A stretch of 64,000 nucleotides of DNA from Ruegeria faecimaris. Its GTDB lineage: Bacteria; Pseudomonadota; Alphaproteobacteria; Rhodobacterales; Rhodobacteraceae. The notes beneath the pieces were generated by a model. That model had not been told where the DNA came from. It did no database searches and saw only the letters and a list, made by a program, of their open reading frames with translations. The translations under genes were made by a program, and so were the position numbers. The DNA is taken from the NCBI RefSeq assembly GCF_900182615.1, contig NZ_FXTE01000005.1, forward strand, positions 1 through 64,000, written 5' to 3'. This document shows, one piece after another, positions 1 to 17,910 of this stretch; the stretch's first letter is position 1, and every line of letters begins with the position of its first letter.

Positions 1-143
<143 letters not shown>

Positions 144-155
144 TCAAATTTTCGC

Positions 156-2273
156 TTATGCGTATTTCGCCTGGATCTCGTCCGAGATGTTCTGCGGAAC
201 CGGATCGTAGTGGTCGAACTGCATGGTGAACTGGGCACGGCCAGACGACATCGAACGCAAGGTGTTGATGTAGCCGAACATGTTGGCCAGCGGCACAAAC
301 GCGTCAATCGCGATGGCGTTGCCACGGTTTTCCTGCCCGGAAACCTGTCCCCGACGCGATGTCAGGTCACCAATGATGCCACCGGTATATTCTTCCGGTG
401 TGATCACTTCGACCTTCATGATCGGTTCAAGCAGTTTCGCACCCGCTTTGCGCATGCCTTCGCGCATACCCATACGAGCGGCGATTTCAAAGGCCAGAAC
501 CGAAGAGTCCACATCGTGGAATTTACCTTCGATCAGGGCAACCTTGAAGTCGATCACAGGGAAGCCAGCCAGCGGGCCGCTATCCATGACGGATCTGATG
601 CCTTTTTCAACGCCCGGGATGTATTCCTTGGGCACCGAACCACCAACAACACGAGATTCGAACGAATAACCTTCGCCCGGCTCTGTTGGGGTGATGATCA
701 TCTTCACCTCGGCGAACTGACCCGAACCACCCGACTGTTTCTTGTGGGTGTAAACGATCTCGGCTTCGTGACCGATGGTTTCGCGATAGGCCACCTGCGG
801 CGCACCAATATTCGCTTCAACCTTGAATTCACGCTTGAGACGGTCAATCAGGATGTCCAGGTGAAGTTCGCCCATGCCCTTCATGATGGTCTGACCCGAT
901 TCCAGATCAGTTTCCACACGGAAGGACGGGTCTTCGGCGGCCAAACGGCCCAGACCCTGGCTCATTTTTTCCTGGTCAGCCTTGGTTTTCGGCTCAACCG
1001 CGATCTCGATCACCGGATCGGGGAAGGTCATGGTTTCCAGAACCACCGGATCGCCGGTCGAACACAGAGTGTCGCCCGTGGTGGTGTCTTTCAGACCTGC
1101 CAGCGCAATGATGTCGCCCGCGAACGCTTCGGTGATTTCCTCACGTTCGTTCGAGTGCATCATCATCATCCGGCCGATACGCTCTTTCTTACCCTTGGTC
1201 GAGTTCAGAAGCGTGTCGCCCTTGGACAGAGTGCCCGAGTAGATGCGGGTAAAGGTCAGCGAGCCAACAAAGGGGTCGTTCATGATTTTGAACGCCAGAC
1301 CCGAGAACGCCATATCATCATCCGCACGGCGGGCGATGTTACGGGTTTCTTCTTCGTCACCAGGTTTGAAGCCCATGTAATCGACAACGTCCAGCGGGCT
1401 GGGCAGATAGTCGATCACAGCGTTCAGCAGCGGCTGAACACCTTTGTTTTTGAACGCCGAACCACCCAGAACCGGAACAAACGCGATTTCCAGAGTACCT
1501 TTGCGCAGCAGGGCGCGCAGGGTTGGAACGTCGGGCTCATTGCCTTCCAGGTATTCCATCATCGCGTCGTCGTCCATTTCGACGGCCGCTTCGACCATTT
1601 TACCGCGCCATTCGTCAGCCATGTCCTTCAGGCTGTCGCGGATCGGTGCTTTGACCCAGCTTGCGCCTAGGTCTTCGCCCTGCCACAGCCATTCTTCCAT
1701 GGTGACTAGGTCGATCAGGCCTTCCAATTCGGTCTCTGCGCCGATCGGAATACCAACCGGAACAGCGCGTGCGCCGGTACGGTCTTCGATCATTGCAACG
1801 CAGTTGAAGAAGTCCGCGCCGATCTTGTCCATCTTGTTGACGAACACCATCCGCGGAACCTTGTAGCGGTCAGCCTGACGCCACACCGTTTCGGTCTGAG
1901 GTTCAACACCGGCGTTTGCGTCCAGAACGCAGACGGCACCGTCGAGAACCGCCAGCGAGCGTTCAACTTCGATGGTGAAGTCAACGTGGCCGGGGGTGTC
2001 GATGATGTTCAGGCGGTGCTTGGGCGAGTCGGCAGTTACACCGTCTTCAGTGCGTTCCCAGAAAGTGGTGGTCGCAGCCGAAGTGATAGTGATTCCGCGT
2101 TCCTGCTCCTGCTCCATCCAGTCCATGGTGGCTGCACCGTCGTGCACCTCACCGATGTTGTGGGATTTGCCGGTGTAGTACAGGATGCGTTCCGAGCAGG
2201 TCGTTTTACCTGCATCGATATGCGCCATGATACCGAAGTTACGGTAATGGTTGAGTGTATATTCGCGTGCCAT
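156..2273 (-). CDS. fusA: Elongation factor G
   Basis: This is the canonical translocation GTPase, 705 residues, a normal EF-G length. The P-loop AHIDAGKTT is at residues 17-25, followed by the switch region, DTPGH, NKMD, and C-terminal domains III-V including the [10 protein letters not shown] segment typical of domain IV. All GTPase motifs are intact, in contrast to the paralog at 34456-36384. It lies 18 bp after rpsG and 60 bp before tuf, and is probably co-transcribed from the promoter upstream of rpsL. It acts in the cytoplasm on the ribosome, moving tRNA and mRNA after peptide-bond formation and taking part in ribosome recycling. Confidence 0.98.
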   Translation of the reverse strand: MAREYTLNHYRNFGIMAHIDAGKTTCSERILYYTGKSHNIGEVHDGAATMDWMEQEQERGITITSAATTTFWERTEDGVTADSPKHRLNIIDTPGHVDFTIEVERSLAVLDGAVCVLDANAGVEPQTETVWRQADRYKVPRMVFVNKMDKIGADFFNCVAMIEDRTGARAVPVGIPIGAETELEGLIDLVTMEEWLWQGEDLGASWVKAPIRDSLKDMADEWRGKMVEAAVEMDDDAMMEYLEGNEPDVPTLRALLRKGTLEIAFVPVLGGSAFKNKGVQPLLNAVIDYLPSPLDVVDYMGFKPGDEEETRNIARRADDDMAFSGLAFKIMNDPFVGSLTFTRIYSGTLSKGDTLLNSTKGKKERIGRMMMMHSNEREEITEAFAGDIIALAGLKDTTTGDTLCSTGDPVVLETMTFPDPVIEIAVEPKTKADQEKMSQGLGRLAAEDPSFRVETDLESGQTIMKGMGELHLDILIDRLKREFKVEANIGAPQVAYRETIGHEAEIVYTHKKQSGGSGQFAEVKMIITPTEPGEGYSFESRVVGGSVPKEYIPGVEKGIRSVMDSGPLAGFPVIDFKVALIEGKFHDVDSSVLAFEIAARMGMREGMRKAGAKLLEPIMKVEVITPEEYTGGIIGDLTSRRGQVSGQENRGNAIAIDAFVPLANMFGYINTLRSMSSGRAQFTMQFDHYDPVPQNISDEIQAKYA

Positions 2274-2291
2274 TTCAATAAGCCTCTGGAA

Positions 2292-2777
<486 letters not shown>

Positions 2778-3149
2778 TTATTTGGGACGCTTCGCGCCGT
2801 ATTTCGAACGACGTTGCTTACGGTCTTTGACGCCTTGGGTATCCAGAACACCGCGCAGGATGTGGTAACGGACACCGGGAAGGTCTTTTACACGGCCGCC
2901 ACGGATCAGAACAACCGAGTGTTCCTGCAGGTTGTGGCTTTCACCGGGGATGTACGAGATGACCTCGAACCCGTTTGTCAGGCGCACTTTGGCAACCTTA
3001 CGCATCGCCGAGTTCGGCTTTTTCGGTGTGGTTGTGTAAACACGTGTGCAGACGCCGCGTTTCTGCGGGCACTGCTCCAGGTGCATGGACTTCGAGCGTT
3101 TTACTTTCGGCTGCCGCGGCTTGCGGATCAGCTGTTGGATCGTTGGCAT
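2778..3149 (-). CDS. rpsL: 30S ribosomal protein S12
   Basis: This is the decoding-centre protein S12, 123 residues. I chose the ATG at 3149, giving [20 protein letters not shown], because the family starts exactly there; the reading frame stays open for 30 more codons upstream but that part is not S12-like. The conserved [20 protein letters not shown] loop, where streptomycin resistance maps, is present with lysine at the usual PKKPNSA position. It is the first gene of the str operon, with the promoter at 3377-3405. Confidence 0.98.
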   Translation of the reverse strand: MPTIQQLIRKPRQPKVKRSKSMHLEQCPQKRGVCTRVYTTTPKKPNSAMRKVAKVRLTNGFEVISYIPGESHNLQEHSVVLIRGGRVKDLPGVRYHILRGVLDTQGVKDRKQRRSKYGAKRPK

Positions 3150-3535
3150 TCCGGTTATATCCCCGTTTTGCAACACACATGACATGCACGCGTGATGCGT
3201 GCGGTTAAATTCGCTGCACTCGTGCGTCCACAAGCGCAAAACCCGCGAGCGTTCCCATTCCGAGGTGAACGTCGCGGTTTGTTATCAGAGGGCGCGAACG
3301 ATAAAAGAGTTCGGGCCTTGACCAGTTCATTACTGAAATCGGTTTTGGGGCGGCCCCCGGTACCGAGATGTGGCGCGTAATAGGGGGAGTCGGACCCAGT
3401 GTCAACAGTACAGCTGATCCGTTCCACATCAGGCCGTTTCGCGCTGGAACCAAAGCTCATCCAGTCTTACCGCCCGTTGCAGGAACAGGTCCGTGCAGGC
3501 ATAGTCAGCCCATTGGTCTGGACCACGGATGAATC
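3150..3535. other. Intergenic region: str-operon leader and promoter
   Basis: This 386 bp region lies between the start codons of the divergent rpsL and the rhamnosyltransferase-like gene. It contains the rpsL promoter at 3377-3405 and a leader of about 220 nt. Within the leader an inverted repeat GCACGC-N5-GCGTGC lies at 3186-3202. Short reading frames here do not resemble known proteins and overlap the promoter, so I treat the region as non-coding. Confidence 0.6.
3377..3405 (-). promoter_or_regulatory. Sigma-70 type promoter of the str operon
   Basis: On the minus strand there is a perfect -35 TTGACA (3405-3400), a 17 bp spacer and a -10 TATTAC (3382-3377). Transcription would start near 3370 and run into rpsL. 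The match and the position upstream of a ribosomal operon make this the best promoter visible in the window. Confidence 0.65.
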
Positions 3536-4342
3536 ATGCAAATACTTGGCCTGTGTCGTTTTTCCTATCCCGCCCATGGCGGCTTTCAGATCGAACACGA
3601 AACGATCGAGGACCGGCGCTCCTATCTGTATCAACCTGACCGGCTGGAAGAGCGGTTTCGCCTGTTTGAAACTACTAGCCTGCCCTGCATAAAAGAGCAA
3701 ACCGACGAGGATTTTCAGTTTCTCATCGTGATCGGTACATGCCTGCCAAACCCGGCACGCGAACGTCTTTACGACTTAACAGCGGGCATGCCTCAGGTAC
3801 AGATCATCGCACGCGAACCAAAGCGTCATCGCAGGGTCATGAAAGAAATCCTGAATTCAGCGCGCACCAAACCGGACGCCCCCTGCATCCAGTTCCGCCA
3901 CGATGATGACGATGCGGTTTCGGTCGATTTCGTTGAGCGCTTGCGCATCGCCGCAGATGAGGGTCAGGGCCTAATGCGGAATCACAGAACCGTTGCGATT
4001 GACTACAATCAGGGGTTCCTGGCCCGTTTCGGTGCAGATGGCATCAAGGCGGCACAGGTGTATCAACCTTTGCTGGGGGTGGGCTTTGCAATGTACTCCG
4101 CCGGCGGAAGTGACTTGACGATCATGAATTTCGCACATCACCGGATCGGAAATTTCATGCCCGTTATCAGCTATCCGGATGCACCTATGTGGGTCCGCAC
4201 GCTTAACCAGTTCAACGATTCTCCGCATGCGCGAAACAGTAAGACCGAGCTGTCCCCCCTAACCTCTGAACAGGAAGGCGAATTCATCGCACGGTTCGCC
4301 ATCGACCAGGACGCCGTTCGCCGCATTCATTCGGCAGATTGA
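3536..4342 (+). CDS. Putative rhamnosyltransferase family glycosyltransferase
   Basis: This 268-residue protein begins MQILGLCRFSYPAHGGFQIE and resembles the putative rhamnosyl transferase family (Pfam Rhamno_transf) common in Rhodobacteraceae. Its features are an N-terminal RFSY motif, an LPCIKEQTDEDFQFLIVIG stretch like the nucleotide-sugar domain of GT-A enzymes, and an acidic FRHDDDDAVS motif near residue 125 that could be the metal-binding DxD. No signal peptide or membrane segment is visible, so it is probably cytosolic or peripheral. Donor and acceptor sugars cannot be read from the sequence. It converges with the DMT transporter, their 3' ends overlapping by 16 bp. No polysaccharide genes are nearby. 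Confidence 0.7.
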   Translation: MQILGLCRFSYPAHGGFQIEHETIEDRRSYLYQPDRLEERFRLFETTSLPCIKEQTDEDFQFLIVIGTCLPNPARERLYDLTAGMPQVQIIAREPKRHRRVMKEILNSARTKPDAPCIQFRHDDDDAVSVDFVERLRIAADEGQGLMRNHRTVAIDYNQGFLARFGADGIKAAQVYQPLLGVGFAMYSAGGSDLTIMNFAHHRIGNFMPVISYPDAPMWVRTLNQFNDSPHARNSKTELSPLTSEQEGEFIARFAIDQDAVRRIHSAD

Positions 4343-5214
4343 CGCGTCCTTTCACGGAACAGCATGAACATTCCTGCCCCAACCACTAAGGCCGCGCCCG
4401 CCATCGTAATCCTGTCGGGCCAGTCCCCAAATACGGCCCAGCCCAAACCCAACGCCCAGATCAGACTGGAATAACGAAACGGCGCGATAAAGCCGATCTC
4501 ACCAGCGCGCATGACAATGACGCTGAACAAATATCCTGTCAGAACAAAGACCGCAGCAAACGCTACCATCGAACCGGCGGCTGCCGGAACCGGAACCCAG
4601 CCCGAGACAGAGGTGACAAGAACCGCCGTCAATGTAATCGTCGCGGTTGTTGCCAGCGTTACTGCAAGTGATGGCACATGCACCGACATGCGTCGCGTAA
4701 TCAAATCCCGGGCAGTTACCGAAGCAACTGCGATCAAAGCATATATCGCGTAGATGCTGAAACCATCCGTGCCCGGGCGAACAATCAGCAACATACCGGC
4801 GAACCCGAAAACGATGGCAAGAATCCGACGCCAACCGATATACTCTTGAAAAAACAACGCGGCTCCAAGTGTTACGGTTAATGGCAAGGCCAGCAGAATG
4901 GCCGTCACGTTTGCCAACGGCATATGCAGCAGCGCGACCAAAAAGAAAATTGTCGCCAACAATTCGGCGAGACAACGTGCCGCGACCAACCACTTGTCAT
5001 GCCGCGGAAAGTTCAGATGCAACGCCCCATAGTACCGTGCCAGAAGATACACCAGAATGGTCGCCAAAACCCCGCGGATGGCAACCATCTGAAACAGCGG
5101 TATCTGGGCTCCGGCGGCCTTGATCAAAGTGTCATTGATGGTGAAGGCAGCCATGCTGCCCATCATCAGCAAAGCACCCCTGAAATTCGGCGTCACTCTT
5201 TTTGAACTCCGCAT
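4327..5214 (-). CDS. DMT-superfamily (EamA/RhaT) transporter
   Basis: This 295-residue inner-membrane protein shows about ten hydrophobic segments arranged as two EamA repeats. It starts MRSSKRVTPNFRGALLMMGS, with a short basic cytoplasmic tail before the first helix. The family exports or imports small metabolites such as amino acids or nucleotide-related compounds; the substrate is not predictable. It lies downstream of rpoC and is separated from it by a strong terminator, so it is not part of the rpo operon. Its 3' end overlaps the convergent rhamnosyltransferase-like gene. Confidence 0.85.
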   Translation of the reverse strand: MRSSKRVTPNFRGALLMMGSMAAFTINDTLIKAAGAQIPLFQMVAIRGVLATILVYLLARYYGALHLNFPRHDKWLVAARCLAELLATIFFLVALLHMPLANVTAILLALPLTVTLGAALFFQEYIGWRRILAIVFGFAGMLLIVRPGTDGFSIYAIYALIAVASVTARDLITRRMSVHVPSLAVTLATTATITLTAVLVTSVSGWVPVPAAAGSMVAFAAVFVLTGYLFSVIVMRAGEIGFIAPFRYSSLIWALGLGWAVFGDWPDRITMAGAALVVGAGMFMLFRERTRQSAE

Positions 5215-5342
5215 TTGGCCACGAAGTGCATTTGGCGGCGTTCAAGAAAGAGATGTCAATATGGCTCCGCCCGCCAATGCTCTGCTAGCATGACATTTCC
5301 AATGGCGCTTCATGCAGAGCCACACCCGAGCCTGAAATGAAA

Positions 5343-5366
5343 AGGCCCCGCGAAATCGCGGGGCCT
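5343..5366 (-). terminator. Rho-independent terminator of rpoC
   Basis: This is an inverted repeat with an AGGCCCCGCG stem and a four-base loop, followed on the minus strand by a T-rich tract (TTTTCATTT). It lies 23 bp after the rpoC stop, so it ends the rplJL-rpoBC transcript. Confidence 0.85.
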
Positions 5367-5388
5367 GATCTTTGGAATGTAGGATCGC

Positions 5389-9630
<4,242 letters not shown>

Positions 9631-9679
9631 TTTGCGTCCTTACAAATTGGGATGGGATGAGTTTGGGGCGTTGCCGCCC

Positions 9680-13825
<4,146 letters not shown>

Positions 13826-13948
13826 CTTTCGATGTTCTCAGCGGACAAAGACACCGTCGGGCCCCGGTGCCTTGCACATTAGAGACAACACGTCCGGATC
13901 AATTCGTGGCCACCGTCCCGAATGGCGGCCTCCCGATCCATGAACCGC

Positions 13949-14052
13949 GTCTTAGAAAACACCCCAATCCATGAGGTCCTTTCTAAGACAGGTTCGGCTG
14001 GACCCGGATTTCTCCGGGACCAGCCAAATTTCCGGTGCATCTGCGATGCACC
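13949..14052 (-). promoter_or_regulatory. rplL-rpoB intergenic hairpin cluster (probable attenuator or processing site)
   Basis: Three inverted repeats lie between rplL and rpoB. They are a 10-bp-arm stem at 13949-13958/13980-13989 (GTCTTAGAAA), a GC-rich 12-bp-arm stem with one mismatch at 13996-14007/14014-14025, and a perfect 8-bp stem with a three-base loop at 14034-14052. In E. coli this interval holds a partial terminator and an RNase III site that lower rpoBC expression relative to rplJL. The position argues for the same role here, but no strong T-run follows the stems. Confidence 0.55.
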
Positions 14053-14063
14053 AAAAGACTGAC

Positions 14064-14438
14064 TTAGGCCAGTTCGACCTCGGCGCCAGCTGCTTCCAGC
14101 TTGCCTTTGATGTCTTCGGCTTCGTCTTTCGACACAGCTTCTTTGATCTTGCCGCCAGCTTCGACCAGCTCTTTGGCTTCTTTCAGGCCCAGACCGGTGA
14201 TGCCGCGAACTTCTTTGATCACGTTGATTTTCGAAGCGCCGGCGTTCTTCAGAACGACGTCGAATTCGGTTTTTTCTTCCTCAGCTGCGCCACCGGCGTC
14301 GCCACCGGCTGCCATGACAACCGCGCCGCCAGCTGCGGGCTCGATGCCATATTCGTCTTTGAGGATGGTTTTCAGTTCTTGTGCTTCCAGCAGGGTCAGA
14401 CCCACGATGCTTTCTGCGAGTGCTTTCAGATCAGCCAT
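14064..14438 (-). CDS. rplL: 50S ribosomal protein L7/L12
   Basis: This is the acidic stalk protein, 124 residues, with an N-terminal dimerisation domain ([20 protein letters not shown]), an Ala/Gly/Glu-rich hinge around residues 35-55, and a C-terminal factor-binding domain with the conserved [20 protein letters not shown] surface. It recruits translational GTPases to the ribosome. It lies 79 bp downstream of rplJ. The hairpin cluster after it probably uncouples its high expression from rpoBC. Confidence 0.98.
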   Translation of the reverse strand: MADLKALAESIVGLTLLEAQELKTILKDEYGIEPAAGGAVVMAAGGDAGGAAEEEKTEFDVVLKNAGASKINVIKEVRGITGLGLKEAKELVEAGGKIKEAVSKDEAEDIKGKLEAAGAEVELA

Positions 14439-14517
14439 TTTATCAGCTCTTTCCGTTTACAGTGTGTGTTCCAACGTCAGGGTGACTACCCTACGCAGAT
14501 CATTCAGTGCCAACCGC

Positions 14518-15036
14518 TTACGCAGCTTCCGCCTTCTCTTCGATGGTGGAAAGGATGCTTGCGATGTTGCTTGCAGGTGCGCCAATTGCGCCAGCGATGT
14601 TCGAAGCAGGTGCGCCCAGCATGCCCGCGATAGTAGCAATAAGCTCCTCGCGCGAAGGCATTTTGGACACGGCTTCGACGCCGGCACGATCCAGAGCGTT
14701 CTCACCCATTGCACCGCCAAGAATTTCGAACTTTTGGTTCTCTTTGGCGTAGTCCTGGGCCACTTTGGCTGCTGCCACAGGGTCCTCAGAATAGGTCAGA
14801 ACGGTCATCCCCGTCAGCAGGTCGGCAATGCTTTCACATGGCTTTCCGTCGAGGGCGATTTTGGCGAGCCTGTTCTTGGCAACACGCACGGCACCACCCG
14901 CGTCACGAGCACGTGCGCGAAGGTCCTGCATCTCGGCAACTGTCAGACCGGCGTAGTGTGCAACCACTACGACGCCAGAGCTTTCGAAGATTTGGCCGAG
15001 CTCGTCGACCACTTTCTCTTTCTGGGCTCTATCCAC
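14518..15036 (-). CDS. rplJ: 50S ribosomal protein L10
   Basis: This is the stalk-base protein that binds 23S rRNA and L7/L12 dimers, 172 residues when started at the GTG at 15036, giving (M)[20 protein letters not shown], the usual alphaproteobacterial N-terminus. An upstream in-frame TTG at 15048 would add four residues, but its following GAG codon forms the GGAG Shine-Dalgarno sequence sited six bases before the GTG, so I prefer GTG. The C-terminal helix that binds L12 is Ala/Glu-rich. L10 commonly represses its own translation through the leader upstream. Confidence 0.95.
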   Translation of the reverse strand: MDRAQKEKVVDELGQIFESSGVVVVAHYAGLTVAEMQDLRARARDAGGAVRVAKNRLAKIALDGKPCESIADLLTGMTVLTYSEDPVAAAKVAQDYAKENQKFEILGGAMGENALDRAGVEAVSKMPSREELIATIAGMLGAPASNIAGAIGAPASNIASILSTIEEKAEAA

Positions 15037-15287
15037 AGTTTTCTCCAAGTTAGGGGTGATATCTCACCCCGGCTCATATTTGCCGCAGCTTACGCTCCGG
15101 CGTTCAGGTCCGTTGTTACGGGATTAGCCAAAATTCGCCCGAGGATCGAAGCCCTCAGAATTCTTTGGTCTTACCCGTCTCAGGCAGGGAATTAAGGGGT
15201 CAGATGACACCACCCACCGTCTTGGACGAAACAAAATAAAGCGCACGACGAATCGCACGCTTTACTTCGCAGCTCTCTTTATGGCAG
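15037..15287 (-). promoter_or_regulatory. rplJ leader (L10-type autoregulatory leader) and candidate promoter
   Basis: This 400 bp gap upstream of rplJ contains a structured leader. A perfect GGGGTGA-loop-TCACCCC hairpin at 15053-15070 stands just before the ribosome-binding site. Further up, the minus strand reads GGGTAAGACCAAAGAATTC, resembling the conserved part of L10 leaders. A weak promoter candidate (CTGCCA, 17 bp, TAAAGC) lies at 15287-15259, giving a leader of about 215 nt. The L10-leader assignment comes from position and partial motif resemblance; a covariance search (Rfam L10_leader) would settle it. The remaining 15288-15437 holds nothing I recognise. Confidence 0.5.
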
Positions 15288-15437
15288 TTACGCCGGGTTT
15301 CCAAGGGGTAAATTGGGCAGAAACCGGAAATGATCGAGCAGCGCAGCTGGCATCGGAACAGTGTCCTAGATTGACATGTTCCATGCGCTGAGGTCCAGTC
15401 TGGTTAAGCCCCTTTCTTCTTAGGTATCCATCCCTGA

Positions 15438-16397
15438 ATGCTGACCCTCACCACAGACGAATACGAACGCGCGCGCGGCTTTGTTCAGGAGTTCCTGGAT
15501 CAAACGCCCGAGGATGGACCGGCGGGTTTCGAATGCGTCTATCGTTCTCATGATTTTGCGGGCTCGCGTATAGTGCTCAGGGTCCGGGGTGCGCGCCGGG
15601 ACTATGCCCTAAAGGTCGATACGGAATCGCCCGGGACGGGACGTTTGCGCGATGAGTTTGACATGCTCGGAAAGCTGACCGCCCATTTTGCACGATACGA
15701 ATCTGCGGGGGTTGTCGACCCGGTTTACATATCACCGGGTGATGCGTTTTTTGTGACGCAGTTTATTGACCGCCCCACCGCTGCGGATCTTATCCATAAC
15801 AGCCCGGATGACGACCAGATCGGCCGCATCTATCGCCGCGCCGGATCGTGGCTGAACGACCTGCACAGCTTTCAACCCATCAAGACCTATAGCTTCCGGC
15901 CCAGTTGGATGGTCGACAAGCTTCAGGCTTTGCTAGGCCTTGTCCCAGATACAGTGCAGCCTTGGGGGCAGAAGATGGTTCAGCACCTGACCCATGAGGC
16001 CGCACAGCTAAAGGGCATAACTGACTTGCTGATCCATGCGCACGGAGATTTTCACAGCCAAAACCTGATCGTCGGGCAAGGTGAGATGATCGGTCTGGAT
16101 TTAACCGAAGCACGCGAAAAGCTGGCAGTTTACGATATCGTCGACTTTCTGAAATCCGATATCTTTCGCGATGGCACTGAGGATCAAATTGATCAAAGCG
16201 GCATCCTGAAAACAAACAAGGACATGTTCTTTCGCAAATACCGCCATCCAATTCAGATGGACGTTCTGGATATGTGTATGCGCGCACGTCTGGTGATGGA
16301 TTGGCTGGACTTATGGCGATTGGACAGATCCTGCAGCGAATACGAGAGTTTTCGCAGAGACCGCCTGAACCTGCGCCTGCAAGCCGTGTATGAGTGA
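15438..16397 (+). CDS. Phosphotransferase of the APH/choline-kinase fold
   Basis: This 319-residue kinase-like protein has the APH-family catalytic loop HGDFHSQN at residues 202-209, followed by GLDLTEA (219-224), whose Asp221 would bind magnesium. A lysine in YALKVD (residue 59) could hold ATP phosphates. The family phosphorylates small hydroxylated molecules such as aminoglycosides, choline, ethanolamine or sugars; nothing points to one substrate. No signal peptide or membrane helix is seen. The gene sits on the plus strand between rplA and rplJ, interrupting an otherwise co-directional ribosomal block, which suggests insertion. It shares a bidirectional terminator with rplA. Confidence 0.75.
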   Translation: MLTLTTDEYERARGFVQEFLDQTPEDGPAGFECVYRSHDFAGSRIVLRVRGARRDYALKVDTESPGTGRLRDEFDMLGKLTAHFARYESAGVVDPVYISPGDAFFVTQFIDRPTAADLIHNSPDDDQIGRIYRRAGSWLNDLHSFQPIKTYSFRPSWMVDKLQALLGLVPDTVQPWGQKMVQHLTHEAAQLKGITDLLIHAHGDFHSQNLIVGQGEMIGLDLTEAREKLAVYDIVDFLKSDIFRDGTEDQIDQSGILKTNKDMFFRKYRHPIQMDVLDMCMRARLVMDWLDLWRLDRSCSEYESFRRDRLNLRLQAVYE

Positions 16398-16411
16398 GGC
16401 TGAAAAAGAAA

Positions 16412-16439
16412 GACCCGAACAGCCTTCACCGTTCGGGTC
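16412..16439. terminator. Bidirectional terminator between the phosphotransferase gene and rplA
   Basis: This is a perfect 9-bp stem GACCCGAAC/GTTCGGGTC with a ten-base loop. On the minus strand it is followed by TTTCTTTTTC, ending rplKA. On the plus strand the following bases are less T-rich. Confidence 0.8.
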
Positions 16440-16466
16440 CAATCATTTTAGCTGTAAGCTAGGGAC

Positions 16467-17165
16467 TTATTCGCCCGCAGCAGCAGCCACATCCAGAGTC
16501 ACGCCTGGGCCCATGGTCGAGCTCAGCGCGATTTTCTTCATGTAAGTGCCTTTGGCGCCTGTTGGCTTGGCTTTGGCAACAGCGGTCACAAATGCACGAA
16601 CGTTTTCTGCCAGTTTGGCTTCGTCGAAGGACGCTTTGCCAACGCCAGCGTGCACAACGCCGCCTTTTTCAGCTTTGAACTGAACTTCGCCGCCTTTGGC
16701 TGCTTCTACGGCCGCTTTCACGTCCATGGTCACAGTGCCAACCTTGGGGTTCGGCATCAGGTTGCGGGGGCCCAGAACTTTACCAAGACGACCAACGATG
16801 GGCATCATGTCCGGGGTTGCTATGCAACGATCGAATTCAATGGTGCCGCCCTGAATGGTTTCCATCAGATCTTCTGCACCAATGATATCCGCCCCTGCTT
16901 CTTTCGCTTCGTCAGCCTTGGGGCCACGAGCGAATACAGCAACGCGCATTGTTTTACCGGTGCCATTCGGCAGGCCAACAACGCCACGAACCATCTGGTC
17001 CGCGTGACGGGTGTCAACGCCCAGGTTCAGAGCGATTTCGATGGTCTCATCGAATTTCGAAGTTGCGTTGGCTTTGACCAGGGCAACTGCTTCTTCGACC
17101 GACAGGTTTTCCTTGCCAGCGACAGCTTCGCGCGCAGCGCGGGTACGTTTACCGAGTTTTGCCAT
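16467..17165 (-). CDS. rplA: 50S ribosomal protein L1
   Basis: This is the L1-stalk protein, 232 residues, starting [20 protein letters not shown]. The signature region around [20 protein letters not shown] and the [20 protein letters not shown] segment are typical. It moves deacylated tRNA through the E site and in many bacteria represses its own operon. The start codon lies one base after the rplK stop, so the two genes are translationally coupled. Confidence 0.98.
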   Translation of the reverse strand: MAKLGKRTRAAREAVAGKENLSVEEAVALVKANATSKFDETIEIALNLGVDTRHADQMVRGVVGLPNGTGKTMRVAVFARGPKADEAKEAGADIIGAEDLMETIQGGTIEFDRCIATPDMMPIVGRLGKVLGPRNLMPNPKVGTVTMDVKAAVEAAKGGEVQFKAEKGGVVHAGVGKASFDEAKLAENVRAFVTAVAKAKPTGAKGTYMKKIALSSTMGPGVTLDVAAAAGE

Positions 17166-17166
17166 C

Positions 17167-17616
17167 TTACTTCACCTCGATGCCCATAGAGCGGGCCGAG
17201 CCCAGGATGATCTGCATTGCGCCTTCGACGTCGTTGGCGTTCAGATCTTTCATTTTGGCTTCGGCGATTTCGCGAACCTGCTTCGAGGTCACGGATGCCA
17301 CGGTCTCACGACCTGGGTTTTCCGCACCACGGGGGCGATTACGCTTGCCAACCGGCTTCAGGCCAGCTGCTTTTTTCAGGTAATAAGACGCAGGAGGCGT
17401 CTTGATGTCCATGGTGAAGGACTTGTCCTGATAATAGGTGATCACGGTCGGGCAAGGCGCTCCTTGCTCCATGTCTGCGGTCTTGGCGTTGAACGCCTTG
17501 CAGAATTCCATGATGTTGATGCCGCGCTGACCCAGCGCCGGACCAACTGGCGGCGAGGGGTTCGCCTGACCTGCAGGAACCTGCAGTTTCATTGTACCAG
17601 CAAGCTTCTTGGCCAT
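17167..17616 (-). CDS. rplK: 50S ribosomal protein L11
   Basis: This is the GTPase-centre protein L11, 149 residues, with the N-terminal [20 protein letters not shown] motif and a C-terminal rRNA-binding domain ending [11 protein letters not shown]. It is involved in RelA-dependent stringent control and in factor binding. It is first in the rplKA operon, with a promoter at 17739-17767 and a leader of about 115 nt carrying a perfect palindrome. Confidence 0.98.
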   Translation of the reverse strand: MAKKLAGTMKLQVPAGQANPSPPVGPALGQRGINIMEFCKAFNAKTADMEQGAPCPTVITYYQDKSFTMDIKTPPASYYLKKAAGLKPVGKRNRPRGAENPGRETVASVTSKQVREIAEAKMKDLNANDVEGAMQIILGSARSMGIEVK

Positions 17617-17677
17617 TTGGTTTTCCTTTCAACTAAGGTGAAACGCGTTCCACCCGGTTTATGTTGCGTGGTCCGAT

Positions 17678-17695
17678 CCGGGATCGCGATCCCGG
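17678..17695. repeat. Perfect 18-bp palindrome in the rplK leader
   Basis: CCGGGATCG is followed directly by its reverse complement CGATCCCGG, with no spacer. It lies 62 bp before the rplK ATG, within the predicted transcript. It could be a protein-binding site or part of the L1-type leader structure. Only the palindrome itself is seen; the function is not known. Confidence 0.5.
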
Positions 17696-17738
17696 TAATC
17701 TCCCACGAGAGAATCTCGCCCAAAGACGATAGAGGCGG

Positions 17739-17767
17739 CATGTACAGGGGAACGGAAGTGTTGGCAA
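17739..17767 (-). promoter_or_regulatory. Candidate promoter of rplKA
   Basis: On the minus strand a -35 TTGCCA (17767-17762), a 17 bp spacer and a -10 TACATG (17744-17739) lie about 123 bp upstream of rplK. The spacing is optimal and the location fits. Confidence 0.45.
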
Positions 17768-17910
17768 GGGTTTGAATCACGGCTTGAAGCAGCCACATCG
17801 AACCCAAACCGACCCTCGCACAAAAGCTAAGCAACAGCAAACCAGCATCTGTCATCGCCCAATGAGATTGCACCCGCTACATGCACAACCTTGCGGGCTA
17901 TCAGAGCAAC

